A stretch of DNA of 64,000 nucleotides from Streptomyces sp. NWU339 (GCF_003143855.1 NZ_QFRK01000035.1:1-64000), one strand, 5' to 3'. Shown: positions 44,833-54,358, counted from the stretch's first letter. Notes: a model not told the origin generated them from the sequence alone. Program-made: numbers and translations.

Positions 44833-46684
44833 CTTCACCCTGACCCATCTGACGTACGCCGGTGCGGGCCTGCCGACGGCCAGCGTGGAGTTCGACCCCA
44901 AGTTCACGGTGATCTACGGCTCCTCCAACACGGGCAAGACCTTCCTGGTCGACTCCATCGATTACATGCTCGGCGGTCATGTCCGTCCCTCGATCCCGCG
45001 CGCCGAAGGATACGGACAGATCCTGCTCGGCCTGCTGCTTCCCGACGGCAGGCCTCTCACCCTGGTCCGCAAGCCCGGCGGCAAGAGCATTCACGTACAC
45101 CAGGACGACCTGAGGGAGCTGTCCCACGCCACCCCCGACGCGATCGTTTCGGCCCGCAGGATCCGCAGCCGCCGTGACATCTCGCACTACCTGCTCAGCA
45201 AACTGGGACTGGACGACACCTACGTTCGCACCAACGAGGGCGGCAACACCGAACTGCTCAAACTTGCCGACCTGACCCACCTCAGCGTGGTCACCGACAC
45301 CCGCATGATCGATCCGAATCCGCCCTCGCAGCGCACCCGCGGCACCGCGGCCAGGACCACCGCACGCTCGGTCATGAAACTGATGCTGACCGGAGAGGAC
45401 GAGCCCCCGGCGACCAAACTCCCCAATGCTGCTCAACGGCGCGTTCAGCGGGGCAAGATCAATCTGATCGATTCGCTGGCACTGGACCTGCACGCCAAAC
45501 TCTCCCGCGACCAGACCCCCGACGAGCTGCGAGATCAGCTAGCCCGGTTAGAGGACAGCCTCAACGACATGGCCCGCTCGCTGGCTGGCGAGTCCGAGCA
45601 GCAGGCCCGCGCCGTCGCCGCCCGTGCACACCTGGCCGAGACGGACGCCGAGCTGGAGGCACGCCTGGGTGAGGTACTCGACCTGCTGGGGCGATTCGAC
45701 ACCCTGCGTCAGCAGTACGAAACAGACCTCGCTCGTCTGGAGATGGTCAGCGAGGCGGGCAATCTGCTGGGCTACTTCCAGGTCGGCCGCTGCGTCTTCT
45801 GCGGGGCGGACCCCGAACACCAGCAGGCGGCCCAGCACGGCCATCAGGAGACCACCCAGCTGCACGAGGCCGTGCTCGTCGAGTCCGCCAAGACGCACTC
45901 TCTTCTCGCCGACCTCCGGCTGACCATTGAGGGGCTGGAGGGCCAGCGCGACGAGCTGACCGAACGCCGCACCGCCCTGAGCGCGCAGGCGGCCGAGGCC
46001 GACCGGGCCCTGGCGCAGATCGAAGTCCGACTGGCCCCTCTCCGCGAGGGGCTGGAGGACACTGTCAACGAGCGACTGCGTGTCGAACGCGACCTGGAAC
46101 TGCGGGCCCGGCTCGATGAACTGGAAGAGCACCGCTCCCAGCTGGTGGCCCAAGGCGCCCTGCCGTCCAAGCGGCGGGAATCCCTGATTGCGGGCAGAGT
46201 CCTGTCGTCGTTCGACGGTATCTTCCAACGCACCCTGGATTCCTGGCGGATCCCCGACGTGGAAGGCGCCAGCTACGATCCCTACAGCGGGGACGTCAGT
46301 GCCGGCGGAACAGCGCGCGCCGGCCACGGCCGGGGCATGCGCGCTCTGCTGCACGCCGCATTCTCCATTGCCCTGGCCCGCTACTGCCTGGACCGCAGAC
46401 TCCCGCATCTCGGCTTCCTCGTCCTGGACTCGCCCCTGGTGACGTACAAAGAGCCGGACTTTGACGCCGACCGCATCCCCCCGAACGTGATCGACCATTT
46501 CTACCGCTCGTTCCTGGCCTTCCCCGGCCAGGCCATCGTCGTTGAGAACGCGACGCCGCCCCCAGACGTCCTCGAGCATGCACGGATCGTTACTTTCAGC
46601 GGCAGCGGAGCCCGCCCCGGCTTCTTCCCTGCGCGTCCCAGCACGCCAACCGGACCTGAGACGCACCGAACCCGCAGGGAGTGA
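44825..46684 (+). CDS. ABC-3C ATPase, DUF3732 (Rad50-like)
   Basis: A 619-aa ABC ATPase of the DUF3732 family. Walker A GSSNTGKTF (32-40) is followed by SIDYMLGG. A long coiled coil (about 230-450) carries a zinc-hook-like CVFCG (Cys323, Cys326) at its tip, and Walker B is FLVLDSPLVTY (531-541). This is the SMC/Rad50 plan in miniature. In ABC-3C systems the ATPase is thought to sense foreign nucleic acid or its replication and license the effector. GTG start within the end of the middle-component gene. Confidence 0.85.
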   Translation: MADFTLTHLTYAGAGLPTASVEFDPKFTVIYGSSNTGKTFLVDSIDYMLGGHVRPSIPRAEGYGQILLGLLLPDGRPLTLVRKPGGKSIHVHQDDLRELSHATPDAIVSARRIRSRRDISHYLLSKLGLDDTYVRTNEGGNTELLKLADLTHLSVVTDTRMIDPNPPSQRTRGTAARTTARSVMKLMLTGEDEPPATKLPNAAQRRVQRGKINLIDSLALDLHAKLSRDQTPDELRDQLARLEDSLNDMARSLAGESEQQARAVAARAHLAETDAELEARLGEVLDLLGRFDTLRQQYETDLARLEMVSEAGNLLGYFQVGRCVFCGADPEHQQAAQHGHQETTQLHEAVLVESAKTHSLLADLRLTIEGLEGQRDELTERRTALSAQAAEADRALAQIEVRLAPLREGLEDTVNERLRVERDLELRARLDELEEHRSQLVAQGALPSKRRESLIAGRVLSSFDGIFQRTLDSWRIPDVEGASYDPYSGDVSAGGTARAGHGRGMRALLHAAFSIALARYCLDRRLPHLGFLVLDSPLVTYKEPDFDADRIPPNVIDHFYRSFLAFPGQAIVVENATPPPDVLEHARIVTFSGSGARPGFFPARPSTPTGPETHRTRRE

Positions 46685-47420
46685 AGCGCCGGATGGCCCG
46701 GCATGCCGATATCGTGGTAACCGGCTGGCCCCGAGGTGGAACGGCGGCATACCAGGTGCCCTCAGCGCCGCGAAGCCGTTACGGGCTTTCTGCCGACCAC
46801 CACGCACGGAGAACAACGGGCAACCACCGAGCGGCACGCTCACGGTAGAGGCCCTGGGGCCGGGGCCTCTCAGGCATCGGACCTCAGGCCGTCGCCCCGC
46901 GGTTCGAACGTCCACGCCTCCGTTGCTGCGGGGATGGGCGACCTCACCAACGGCCGACGCGCCCCCTCGGCGATGCTGCATGTTCCCTCTCGCTTGCGGG
47001 GGATCCTGAGGGCATGCGGCAGGCAACAAGCAGGTGGTCTATGAAGGACAAGTAGCGACCCAGGCCTGCGGCCCCCTGTATTGGTAGAGGCGGATATCAG
47101 AAGTTGCGCAATGCCCCGCTACTGAGGCGGCAGGGCCCCAGGCAGGAGAGAGGGGTGACCCCGCAGGCCGAGGCAGTCTCTGACGGCGCCTTGGGGCCAA
47201 GTTGGGCGTGGGCCCCCTTGGCCCCAGCGACAGAGCGCACGGAATCGCGGAGCGCAGATGTCGCTATGGGCACGCCTGGCAAGCGGCGCTGCACAGGGGG
47301 CTCGAGGTTCAGTTGTTTCGCCTCTCAACGTTGGCATGCTCCGCTAGGCTACCTTCCGTTAGGTGAGCGGACCGCAGCGACGTGGGCACGCTGGGGCGAT
47401 GCGGGGGCGGGTATCCGAGG
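46685..47420. other. Intergenic between defence modules, with one hairpin
   Basis: 736 bp without a supported gene. Open frames on the plus strand (46736-47044, 47104-47424) and minus strand overlap one another and lack ribosome-binding sites. A perfect 10-bp hairpin, TGGGGCCAAG at 47192-47201 with its complement at 47217-47226, may be a terminator. The DNA may be decayed cargo. Confidence 0.45.
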
Positions 47421-47960
47421 GTGAGCGAAGAAGCCTTCCGCCGCGCGGGCATGACTGCTGACGCTCACAAGGAGCGAGCCAGCTATCACGCGCTCGCACT
47501 GCTCGCTAACGGCGCCGGCTGCTACCTGAGCGATCCGCAAGTCGACTACGACTGCCTTGACGTGACTGTCGTGGCATCAGGACCGCGACAAGTGCGGCGA
47601 TGTAGATTCGACGTACAGCTCAAGGCCAGCAGTAGCCGTTACACCGTGCGAGAACTCCGTAACGGTGACTTCGCGATCAGTCTTCCCGCCGATCAGTACA
47701 ACGAACTGCGCACCCCGGGACCCGTTCCCATGAGGCTCGTGGTGTTGATCCTCCCTCCCGATGCGCAGGTGCCCCAGTTCGAAACTGAATCGAACAGCAT
47801 GCGGCTCGATGGCATCATGCTCTGGTCAGACCCCGACACGTGGCCTCCATTGGCGCCGAATCAGCGTAGCGGGACAGTGCTCCTTCCTCTGGAAGATGCG
47901 TTCACCACCGCATACATCAGCAGCCTAATGAAGACCCTGAGCGATGGAGGTGGGCGATGA
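47421..47960 (+). CDS. DUF4365 putative nuclease
   Basis: A 179-aa DUF4365 protein. VDYDCLDVTVV (residues 41-51) and RFDVQLKASS (62-71) form the D...D-x-QxK pattern of PD-(D/E)xK nucleases. The C-terminus ends LMKTLSDGGGR. DUF4365 proteins occur in defence islands, generally with a partner gene. The start is uncertain: GTG 47421 is used, ATG 47451 is possible. It overlaps the next gene by four bases (ATGA), so the two act as a pair. Confidence 0.75.
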   Translation: MSEEAFRRAGMTADAHKERASYHALALLANGAGCYLSDPQVDYDCLDVTVVASGPRQVRRCRFDVQLKASSSRYTVRELRNGDFAISLPADQYNELRTPGPVPMRLVVLILPPDAQVPQFETESNSMRLDGIMLWSDPDTWPPLAPNQRSGTVLLPLEDAFTTAYISSLMKTLSDGGGR

Positions 47961-49165
47961 AGGATATCGACACCAGCGCATTTTACGCGCTAATCCCATC
48001 GCTCGAACCGCTGAGGATTTCCGACTACCTCGCCTCTGAGGGGTGGACTCTCGTGGAGCGGCGAGAGGGGCTTCTGGAATACTGGGAGGAACCTCGCTCC
48101 CACAGCGACCCCCAGGGTGAACGGTATACATACCTTCTACCGTTGAGCTATGAAATCCGCAACTTCGAGCGACGCCTCGTTGAATTTCTAGTTGAACTTG
48201 CGGATTTCTATGGGTGCAATGCTGCCGGTATTAGAGAGCGCTTGATTAACCGCGACTGGGATGCTGTGTTGGTGCGCGTTCTGAGTCAGGAAAGAAGTGA
48301 CTCCATTGGCCTATTTGAAGCTAAGGGAGTCCTCGAAGCTGGACTCAAGCTGGTCGAACTCTCTGCTCTGTACACGGCAAACCCAAAGCGATCCTTCTCC
48401 GGCCCCAAGGGGAAGGTTGTTAACTCCTTCATGCGTGATTACGTCCTCCTCGGCCATACGAAGCCGGGTAGCTTCGTATTCCCCATTTTCTCTGTAGCGA
48501 ACCCCACGGATGGGGAAATCGGTTCGTTTAGTAGAGAGGTGATGGAGAATCTTGCAAGCGGCCTCCGTGGAGCACGCTCGATACTGAACGGCGAGGCGAT
48601 GGATGCGGGGCAAGAGAATCGGAAGTTCGAATTGGCGCTTCTGAATACGGTAGAGAAGCTATCGAAACTTCCAGGATCCACGTCATTCGATATCTCCTTT
48701 CTCTGGGCTTCGGCGCGCCCAGCTCCGCCCGAAGTCCCACGCCGTCCAATTGGGTTCGATGCCGATATGCTCGAATCACCTCCAAGAGGCAGACATATCC
48801 GCGAAACCGCAACCGCTATGTCAGTAGAATCCGCTGCGGAGCGAAGGGAATCCGAATCTTCGAATACCATCACGGCCCGAGGGCCTATCGTCGCTCTTGG
48901 TATTGACGATAGATGGAGTGAGGGCCGTGAAAGCTCACACTTCATTGTGATTAGGGTGAGTGAGGGCGAAAGCCTTCGCGATATCCGCGTTCCGGTGAAT
49001 GAGGGGCAATTCGATCGTGCTCTGGAAGCTCGTAAATCGCGAATTCCCGTTGTCGTTGAGGGGACGCTCTCTCGCAATGGTGAGGAACACTACACTCGCA
49101 TCGTTTTCCCCTCAGACTCCCTGCGACTTCAGTTGCCTAGCGAGTTTGACGAAAAAAGTAACTAG
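47957..49165 (+). CDS. Unknown 402-aa protein paired with DUF4365
   Basis: I do not recognise this protein. Residues 1-200 are a mixed alpha/beta region (FYALIPSLEPLRISDYLASE, an FERRLVEFLVELADFYGCNA helix, GKVVNSFMRDYVLLGH). Residues 200-310 are Ser/Glu-rich. Residues 315-395 are beta-rich (GPIVALGIDD, FIVIRVSEGE, IPVVVEGTLSRN, YTRIVFPSDS), resembling an SH3- or OB-like barrel. No catalytic motif is evident. The base composition is clearly less G/C-rich than the host, with AGA and other rare codons, so it was acquired from another source. It is coupled to the DUF4365 gene. Confidence 0.65.
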   Translation: MKDIDTSAFYALIPSLEPLRISDYLASEGWTLVERREGLLEYWEEPRSHSDPQGERYTYLLPLSYEIRNFERRLVEFLVELADFYGCNAAGIRERLINRDWDAVLVRVLSQERSDSIGLFEAKGVLEAGLKLVELSALYTANPKRSFSGPKGKVVNSFMRDYVLLGHTKPGSFVFPIFSVANPTDGEIGSFSREVMENLASGLRGARSILNGEAMDAGQENRKFELALLNTVEKLSKLPGSTSFDISFLWASARPAPPEVPRRPIGFDADMLESPPRGRHIRETATAMSVESAAERRESESSNTITARGPIVALGIDDRWSEGRESSHFIVIRVSEGESLRDIRVPVNEGQFDRALEARKSRIPVVVEGTLSRNGEEHYTRIVFPSDSLRLQLPSEFDEKSN

Positions 49166-49494
49166 GAGCTAGTGGCTACAGGCTTGTCGAGCCTCGGGAT
49201 GCCTTGCAATCGAGGATGCGGACGATCCGCAGAAGTCGTCCCAGCCGGCTGCGCGGGGATCCGGCAGCGTAGTCACATGCAGGGGGACCGGTAAGCTCAG
49301 CGCGAGCCAGTCCCGGTTGCCCTCCTGCCCCCTGTCTGATCAGGGACCTACACCGTTCATCGCAAGTGACAAGCACCGACAGGACTCACCCTTCACTTGC
49401 CTCTAAAACCCAACAGCGGACTTGGCCGGAACGAGGTCGCGGAACTCCTCGCAAGTGCACGATTCGAACTTGCGGCGGCCGTTAACTGCGCCAT
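49166..49494. other. Intergenic between convergent genes, no gene seen
   Basis: 329 bp of moderate G/C. A hairpin-like GGCTTGTCGAGCC near 49181 could terminate the DUF4365 operon. A minus-strand GTTCGAATC near 49462 resembles a tRNA T-loop, but no acceptor or anticodon arm can be drawn. Confidence 0.4.
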
Positions 49495-50337
49495 TCAATC
49501 TCGGACGGGCGAGAATTTAGGCCGCAGGGATGCCGAGTGCTCGCCGCCGCCATCAAGTCCGAGGGGCACGAGACCGTTGACGCATTCGCTAAGCATCGTT
49601 GGGTGAACATTCAACTCGGTAGCCAAGTCCGCGGGCGACATTTCGAGGCCGTTGCGCAATTCTTTGAAAATGTAAGTGAGGAGGAGACTGCTCTCCCGCG
49701 CGAGTAGGGAGTCTGGTTCCGTTCTACGATAGCCGCGACGCGTCAATTCATTTACGGCCTGGTTGTAGCGTCTCCCCGGGAGGAGATCAAGCCTGCGGAG
49801 GCGACGGGTCAAATCTATAGCAGAAACTCCCCATCTTCGTTTCGCGCTCAAGATTCGATCGATTGGTGCATTTTTTAGACGCTGTGCCAATAGCCCAGAG
49901 TGCGGCATCAAGAAGGCAGAGGCGAAATCGTCGGCCTCGATCTCCGGATCGCGGCTGCGAGGGACGCTGTCATGTAAAATGAGGTGGCCGAGTTCGTGAG
50001 CCGCGTCGAATCTGAGGCGCTCGCCTGATTCGCGGGAAGCTAGGAAGATGAAAGGCGTTTCCCCGGCTATCGTCGAAAACGCCCCAACTTCGAGACAATC
50101 CGATGGCAGGGAAAACACTCTTACGCCGTAGGACTCTATGAGGTGAATAACGTTTGGGATCGGATCCTGTCCCAACGCCCATGCGGCACGCACCTGCTGC
50201 GCTGCTGCTTCCGCTTCAAGGTGAGAACATGACGGTAGGCATGGGTGGGGTAACTCGAACAAGGTCTCGAGCCATGAGTTCAACTCGATGGCTATTGTTG
50301 CCGCACTCAAGGCGCGCTCTCGCACGAGGGCAGTCAT
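49495..50337 (-). CDS. ImmA/IrrE-family metallopeptidase (N-terminal HTH missing)
   Basis: A 280-aa protein with the zinc-protease motif FDAAHELGHLILHD and the downstream EADDFASAFLMP glutamate, typical of ImmA/IrrE peptidases that cleave repressors of mobile elements or stress regulons. The C-terminal region carries an HTH-like helix (SPADLATELNVHPTMLSECV). Longer relatives begin with an XRE HTH; here the protein starts just after it, at MTALVRERALSAATIAIELN. ATG 50337 follows AAGGA; a TTG six bases earlier is possible. A TATGAT box about 60 bp upstream could be its own promoter. Confidence 0.8.
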   Translation of the reverse strand: MTALVRERALSAATIAIELNSWLETLFELPHPCLPSCSHLEAEAAAQQVRAAWALGQDPIPNVIHLIESYGVRVFSLPSDCLEVGAFSTIAGETPFIFLASRESGERLRFDAAHELGHLILHDSVPRSRDPEIEADDFASAFLMPHSGLLAQRLKNAPIDRILSAKRRWGVSAIDLTRRLRRLDLLPGRRYNQAVNELTRRGYRRTEPDSLLARESSLLLTYIFKELRNGLEMSPADLATELNVHPTMLSECVNGLVPLGLDGGGEHSASLRPKFSPVRD

Positions 50338-50559
50338 CTTCAAGGATCCTTAAGGACTCACTAATTCTGACTGTAGCCTGGTCAGTTGCAGTAATCATAC
50401 CGGGCGACCATGCAGGCGCTGGTGGACGTTGACCCGGGGCGTCGCGTGGCCCAAAGGCGTGGCGGGGCTACCCGGTCCCGGGTTGTCCCGCAATTGATGA
50501 CCAGGTGCTACGGGGTAGTCCGTGGGCTCGTATGCAAGTCGGGGCTCACCTGCTGCCCG

Positions 50560-50700
50560 ACTTGATCCGTGGCCATCTGACGGTACAGAACACGTTGGGC
50601 GCGATGGGTGCGGCGTCCCTGGATGAGGTCGCGGGCGGCCCGTGCCAGGGCGCGCAGCGAGTCACCGCCGCCGACAACAACGGCGCCGCAGCTTCTCAGG
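50560..50700 (-). pseudogene. Remnant of UvrD-like helicase gene
   Basis: On the minus strand this reads AVVVGGGDSLRALARAARDL then IQGRR and soon loses the match. It is the same as residues about 328-352 of the intact helicase encoded at 54704-56173, with one substitution in the core. The best DNA match is 63 bp at 50610-50672. It lies immediately 3' of the NACHT gene. Confidence 0.75.
50610..50672 (+). repeat. 63-bp direct repeat, copy 1
   Basis: Matches 55112-55174 at 61 of 63 positions in the same orientation. The two copies flank the Mrr-NACHT gene. Confidence 0.8.
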
Positions 50701-50728
50701 TGCGGCGCCGTTGCCCAGACATGGGTCG

Positions 50729-53700
50729 TCAGACTGGAAACCAGCTTGCCTGAGTAGCCACATCAGCGAGATACATCGTGGCAGCACGTTCGCCGGACAT
50801 GGCTGCTGCGTGTACGGCCGACATTGGGTAATCGAATGGAGAGCCGAGGATGACGGCAGCGGCCTCTGGAGGAAAGCGGACCGTGACAGCGGGAATTTGG
50901 CTCTTCGGGCCAAGCGCTTTGAGCGTCTTGAGCAGAGTGAAGTCGAAGGCGTGACGCGCATGGCGCATGCGTTCCATGAGCACCATGTGTACTGGCCAGG
51001 CTGCGGCGGAGAACGGAGCCATAGCTGTCAGAGTCTCAGTGGAGAGGCCAGGAATATCCCGCCCCGCGGATAGCACCCGATCGCGCTGGCACGCGTAGTG
51101 GGCTACGGCGAGTGCCATAGCCGGGGAGAGGGAGGCCGCTGCCAGCAACGTGTCATGGCTCAAGGGCCGGGCGATTGTGAGACCTATCCGACTAGAACTC
51201 ATGAGTAGAGCTTGTCGCATGTTCTCGGGCAGAGCGTTGAGGGTCGCGTTCATGAGGGGCAGGTGCTGGTTGACCACGTGTTCCTCTGCGACCGCGAGCA
51301 GGCCGAGCAGCCATGTGGCACGCGAGAGCGGGTCGGGGTGGGCGTTGTGTTGTTCGCTCCACCAGGAGACGTCGGTGCGGTTGCGTCGGAGTTCGGCCAG
51401 AAGACGGCCGTGGTCGAGGGCTGGCCCCAGTGGTTGCGAGCCGGGGGTGAGATCCCCGCCCGTGATGTAGTTGGTTGCCGCTGCGCCGATCACCGTGATT
51501 TCTGCCGCCAGCCATGAGGGGCCGAGGAGAGAGGTGAGGACGCGTGCGGTATTGCTCCAGGGAGAGGTGGTGTGACTCTGGCCTTTATGGAATTTCGATG
51601 CAGTCTGCAGGTCAGCGAAGCGCGGATCGCGGTCCTTGACACGCCTGAATCCCCTTTGGCGCTGCTGGGCGTCAATGTCAGGGGCCAGATGGCCAACGAT
51701 CGCAAGCATTTGGTCAACAGTACTGTCCGCCATTCTGAGGAAGTTCTGCGGCCGAAGCACCCGCATCAAGCTTGCGGCGAAGGTGGGAGCAGAACACGGC
51801 AGATCGCTTGCATGCCCGTTAAGCACGGCCTGGACCATGCGATGTTCGGGCTGGGATCCTGGAGCGGGTGTCAGGCCGGCGTTCAGGGCCGCGGCAGCCG
51901 CGTTGTCATCGGTAAGAGCAAGAGTGGTGGTCTCTTGTGGTGTGAGTCGGCTGGCGCTGTGAAAGGCAGTGCCGATTCGCAGCCATCCGGTCTCGCAGTC
52001 GCTGCCTATGGCGCGCTGCATGTGGGGATGCCACCAGTCGTAGAAGGCATCTGCGTCGTCAAGGAGATAGGTGGCGAGGTCCAACCGCTCCGAGGTGGCT
52101 TGCGAGGCGGGGACCTCGCTGACGAGGTCGAGGAGCTTGTCAGCAAGGTATTTCGCGCCGCGGTCGAGCGTGGGCACGGGGAGATCGTCGTGTTCTGCTA
52201 GGACCTCGTGGATGAAGCGGACGCTGAGGTCGTCCAGGAACATGTCCGCGGCTCGGTTCTGGGTCTTGGATCGGCCGCTGAAGACCCCGTCGGCCAGGAG
52301 TACCCAGGCAGACAGCCGTAGCTGTCTCGGTCGGGTACCTTCGTCGCGCTCTTCTTCCAGTGCTTCCACCAGACCGGCGAGCTCGTTGGGCCGGGCGAAG
52401 CCGGCGAAGAAGCGGCTGGTGTTCAGCCAGTAGCTGCGGCGAACGAGGTGGCGCAGGATCTCTGAGCGGTCGAAGGTGCGGTCATCAGCACCAGCGAACT
52501 CGTACATGTAGCGCGCCGCGAAGTACTCACGCAGAGGCTGGACGTCGAACTCGAAGGTTCCTTGCGTCTTGCTCGCCAGTGCCCACACGCGGTCGGTGAT
52601 GTTGGTGAAGAGGTCGTCGACGAGGCCGACGTTCTTGTCCACGCTGTAGAGGTAGTTCAGAATCAGGCGCTGCAGCTCCCGGATGGGCAGCTGACCATTG
52701 CTGCTTTCCTTCTCCGCATCGGCCTGCAGCCGCCACCCGAGGAAAGCGGTCACTTCCTCAAGATCGGTGCGGTGCTCGTTCACCGCCGGGGTCTTTGCGG
52801 CTTCCCGGTCGAGGAACGTCTCCATGTAGGAGGTGTACAGGTCGGTTCGGTTGGCGGGGACCGAGTTGTCACGCTTGTACATCAGGGAGAGCAGGATCGT
52901 CAGCTGCATGGGGTTGTTGGCGAGCTGAGCGATGTGCGGTTCGGCCGAGCGCTGGTGGAAGATGCGTTCCAGGTTGCGGTGTTCCTTCTCCGGGACGGAC
53001 CTTGCCTTCACCCATTTGTGCAGGTAGGTGGTGCGCAAGCTGTCGCTGAGCCGATCCAGGGCGATCGCTTCGAAACGGTCTGGAGTGGGCTCGGCCAGGC
53101 TCCCGACATTGGGACGGGTGGTAACGATCACCTGCGCGTCGAAGGCGGTACGGAGCCGGGCGGTGAACCGGTCGATCTCCTCAACGACACGCTCACGGGT
53201 CTGTGCCCGTGCGACTTCGTCCAGACCGTCCAGGACGATCAGTACGGGCAGACGCTCAAGGATGCCGGCGACCTCAACCGCCGTCGCCGACAGGCCACCG
53301 CTGTGAACCGTGAGCACGTGTGCGAGGAACTCCTCCAGGGACCCCTGCCGGCGCAGCGTTGCACGAGGCTTCTGGACGGCAGCGTCGAAGGGATCGACCC
53401 CCGCAAGCCAGGCTGCGTAGTCGTGCAGATCCACCCGCAGAGGCAGACGCGGGTCCCTGACTGGCTCATCGGCTGCCGGGGCATCGGCCGGGATCGGTTC
53501 TCCAAGGTAGGCGGCACGGTGAAGCTGGCACACGTACTGCCCGAGAGTGGACTTGCCCTGCCCGGGCTCACCTCTGATCAGCGTGAAAGGCCGATGGGCG
53601 CTCATCAGGTAGCTCGCGGCCCCGCCCAAGCGGACGCTCTCGGACTGCACGGACGTACGGTCCACGATGTTGTTGGGCACCGCCATACGGACGGCTTCGA

Positions 53701-54358
53701 CATCGATGAAGAGGTCTTCCAGGCGGTGTGAGGTGAGTTCTACCTGCTTGAACTTCACCTTCGCGTCGTCATCCCACTGCGTGGCGATCACGTTCATGGC
53801 GAGCTTGCGAAGCGCATGGTCGTGCGCCTGCGCTTCCGCGCCATGGATGAGATAGCGGACCAGGTCATGGCCGGCCAGCATGTCGGAGTAAGCCCACTTG
53901 AGCGCATCAGGCGCCGCATCCACGCGCGCGTCGATGTCCGCGCGCCACCAGATGTGGATGGGAATACCGAAATCTTTTTCATGCTTGGCGAGGTGATGGT
54001 CCAGCTTGTCCATCGATCCGCGCTTCGGCACGGCCGTCCCGGTGACCGAGGTCAGTAGGTAGTAGGCCTTAGCACCTTCCCTGACGAGCCGACGAATGTT
54101 CTCGGCCTCGCCTGCAATCGCTTCGTTCAGCCAGGTCGCCGGCTTCTGCTGCGCCTTGCTGGTCCACTTCACCTGGTAGACGACCAACTGCCCGTCCACC
54201 TCACGTGTGGCATCACGCCCCCCGTCGGAGTGCCCGACCGGGTAACAGCGCGTCTCGGAGAAGCTGTGAGCCAGCAGCGCGTTGCACAACCGCTGAAACG
54301 TCTTCTCATTGAGCCGCTCGTACAGGTAGCGTCCGTCAGCCTGCACTACCCCACTCAT
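50729..54358 (-). CDS. NACHT NTPase (STAND) with N-terminal Mrr-like nuclease
   Basis: A 1209-aa putative antiviral sensor. Residues about 15-135 form a restriction-endonuclease domain: FQRLCNALLA, GHSDGGRDATREVDGQ (Asp45/Asp49) and VVYQVKW (Gln62, Lys64). Residues 258-420 are the NACHT ATPase with Walker A GEPGQGKST (263-271), Walker B VLIVLDGLDEV and VIVTTRP, followed by the NACHT-associated DVQPLREYFAARYMYEF. The C-terminal 600 residues are a helical sensor region without recognisable repeats. This plan fits bacterial NACHT/Avs-type proteins that detect phage products and degrade DNA. Full length and intact. Confidence 0.85.
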   Translation of the reverse strand: MSGVVQADGRYLYERLNEKTFQRLCNALLAHSFSETRCYPVGHSDGGRDATREVDGQLVVYQVKWTSKAQQKPATWLNEAIAGEAENIRRLVREGAKAYYLLTSVTGTAVPKRGSMDKLDHHLAKHEKDFGIPIHIWWRADIDARVDAAPDALKWAYSDMLAGHDLVRYLIHGAEAQAHDHALRKLAMNVIATQWDDDAKVKFKQVELTSHRLEDLFIDVEAVRMAVPNNIVDRTSVQSESVRLGGAASYLMSAHRPFTLIRGEPGQGKSTLGQYVCQLHRAAYLGEPIPADAPAADEPVRDPRLPLRVDLHDYAAWLAGVDPFDAAVQKPRATLRRQGSLEEFLAHVLTVHSGGLSATAVEVAGILERLPVLIVLDGLDEVARAQTRERVVEEIDRFTARLRTAFDAQVIVTTRPNVGSLAEPTPDRFEAIALDRLSDSLRTTYLHKWVKARSVPEKEHRNLERIFHQRSAEPHIAQLANNPMQLTILLSLMYKRDNSVPANRTDLYTSYMETFLDREAAKTPAVNEHRTDLEEVTAFLGWRLQADAEKESSNGQLPIRELQRLILNYLYSVDKNVGLVDDLFTNITDRVWALASKTQGTFEFDVQPLREYFAARYMYEFAGADDRTFDRSEILRHLVRRSYWLNTSRFFAGFARPNELAGLVEALEEERDEGTRPRQLRLSAWVLLADGVFSGRSKTQNRAADMFLDDLSVRFIHEVLAEHDDLPVPTLDRGAKYLADKLLDLVSEVPASQATSERLDLATYLLDDADAFYDWWHPHMQRAIGSDCETGWLRIGTAFHSASRLTPQETTTLALTDDNAAAAALNAGLTPAPGSQPEHRMVQAVLNGHASDLPCSAPTFAASLMRVLRPQNFLRMADSTVDQMLAIVGHLAPDIDAQQRQRGFRRVKDRDPRFADLQTASKFHKGQSHTTSPWSNTARVLTSLLGPSWLAAEITVIGAAATNYITGGDLTPGSQPLGPALDHGRLLAELRRNRTDVSWWSEQHNAHPDPLSRATWLLGLLAVAEEHVVNQHLPLMNATLNALPENMRQALLMSSSRIGLTIARPLSHDTLLAAASLSPAMALAVAHYACQRDRVLSAGRDIPGLSTETLTAMAPFSAAAWPVHMVLMERMRHARHAFDFTLLKTLKALGPKSQIPAVTVRFPPEAAAVILGSPFDYPMSAVHAAAMSGERAATMYLADVATQASWFPV

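Noticed and set aside
46736..47424. Possible small genes between the ABC-3C and DUF4365 operons
   Set aside because: Several overlapping frames on both strands, none with a good start site or recognisable domain.
49440..49500. Minus-strand GTTCGAATC resembling a tRNA T-loop
   Set aside because: Only four of five T-stem pairs form, and no acceptor stem, D-arm or anticodon arm can be drawn around it.
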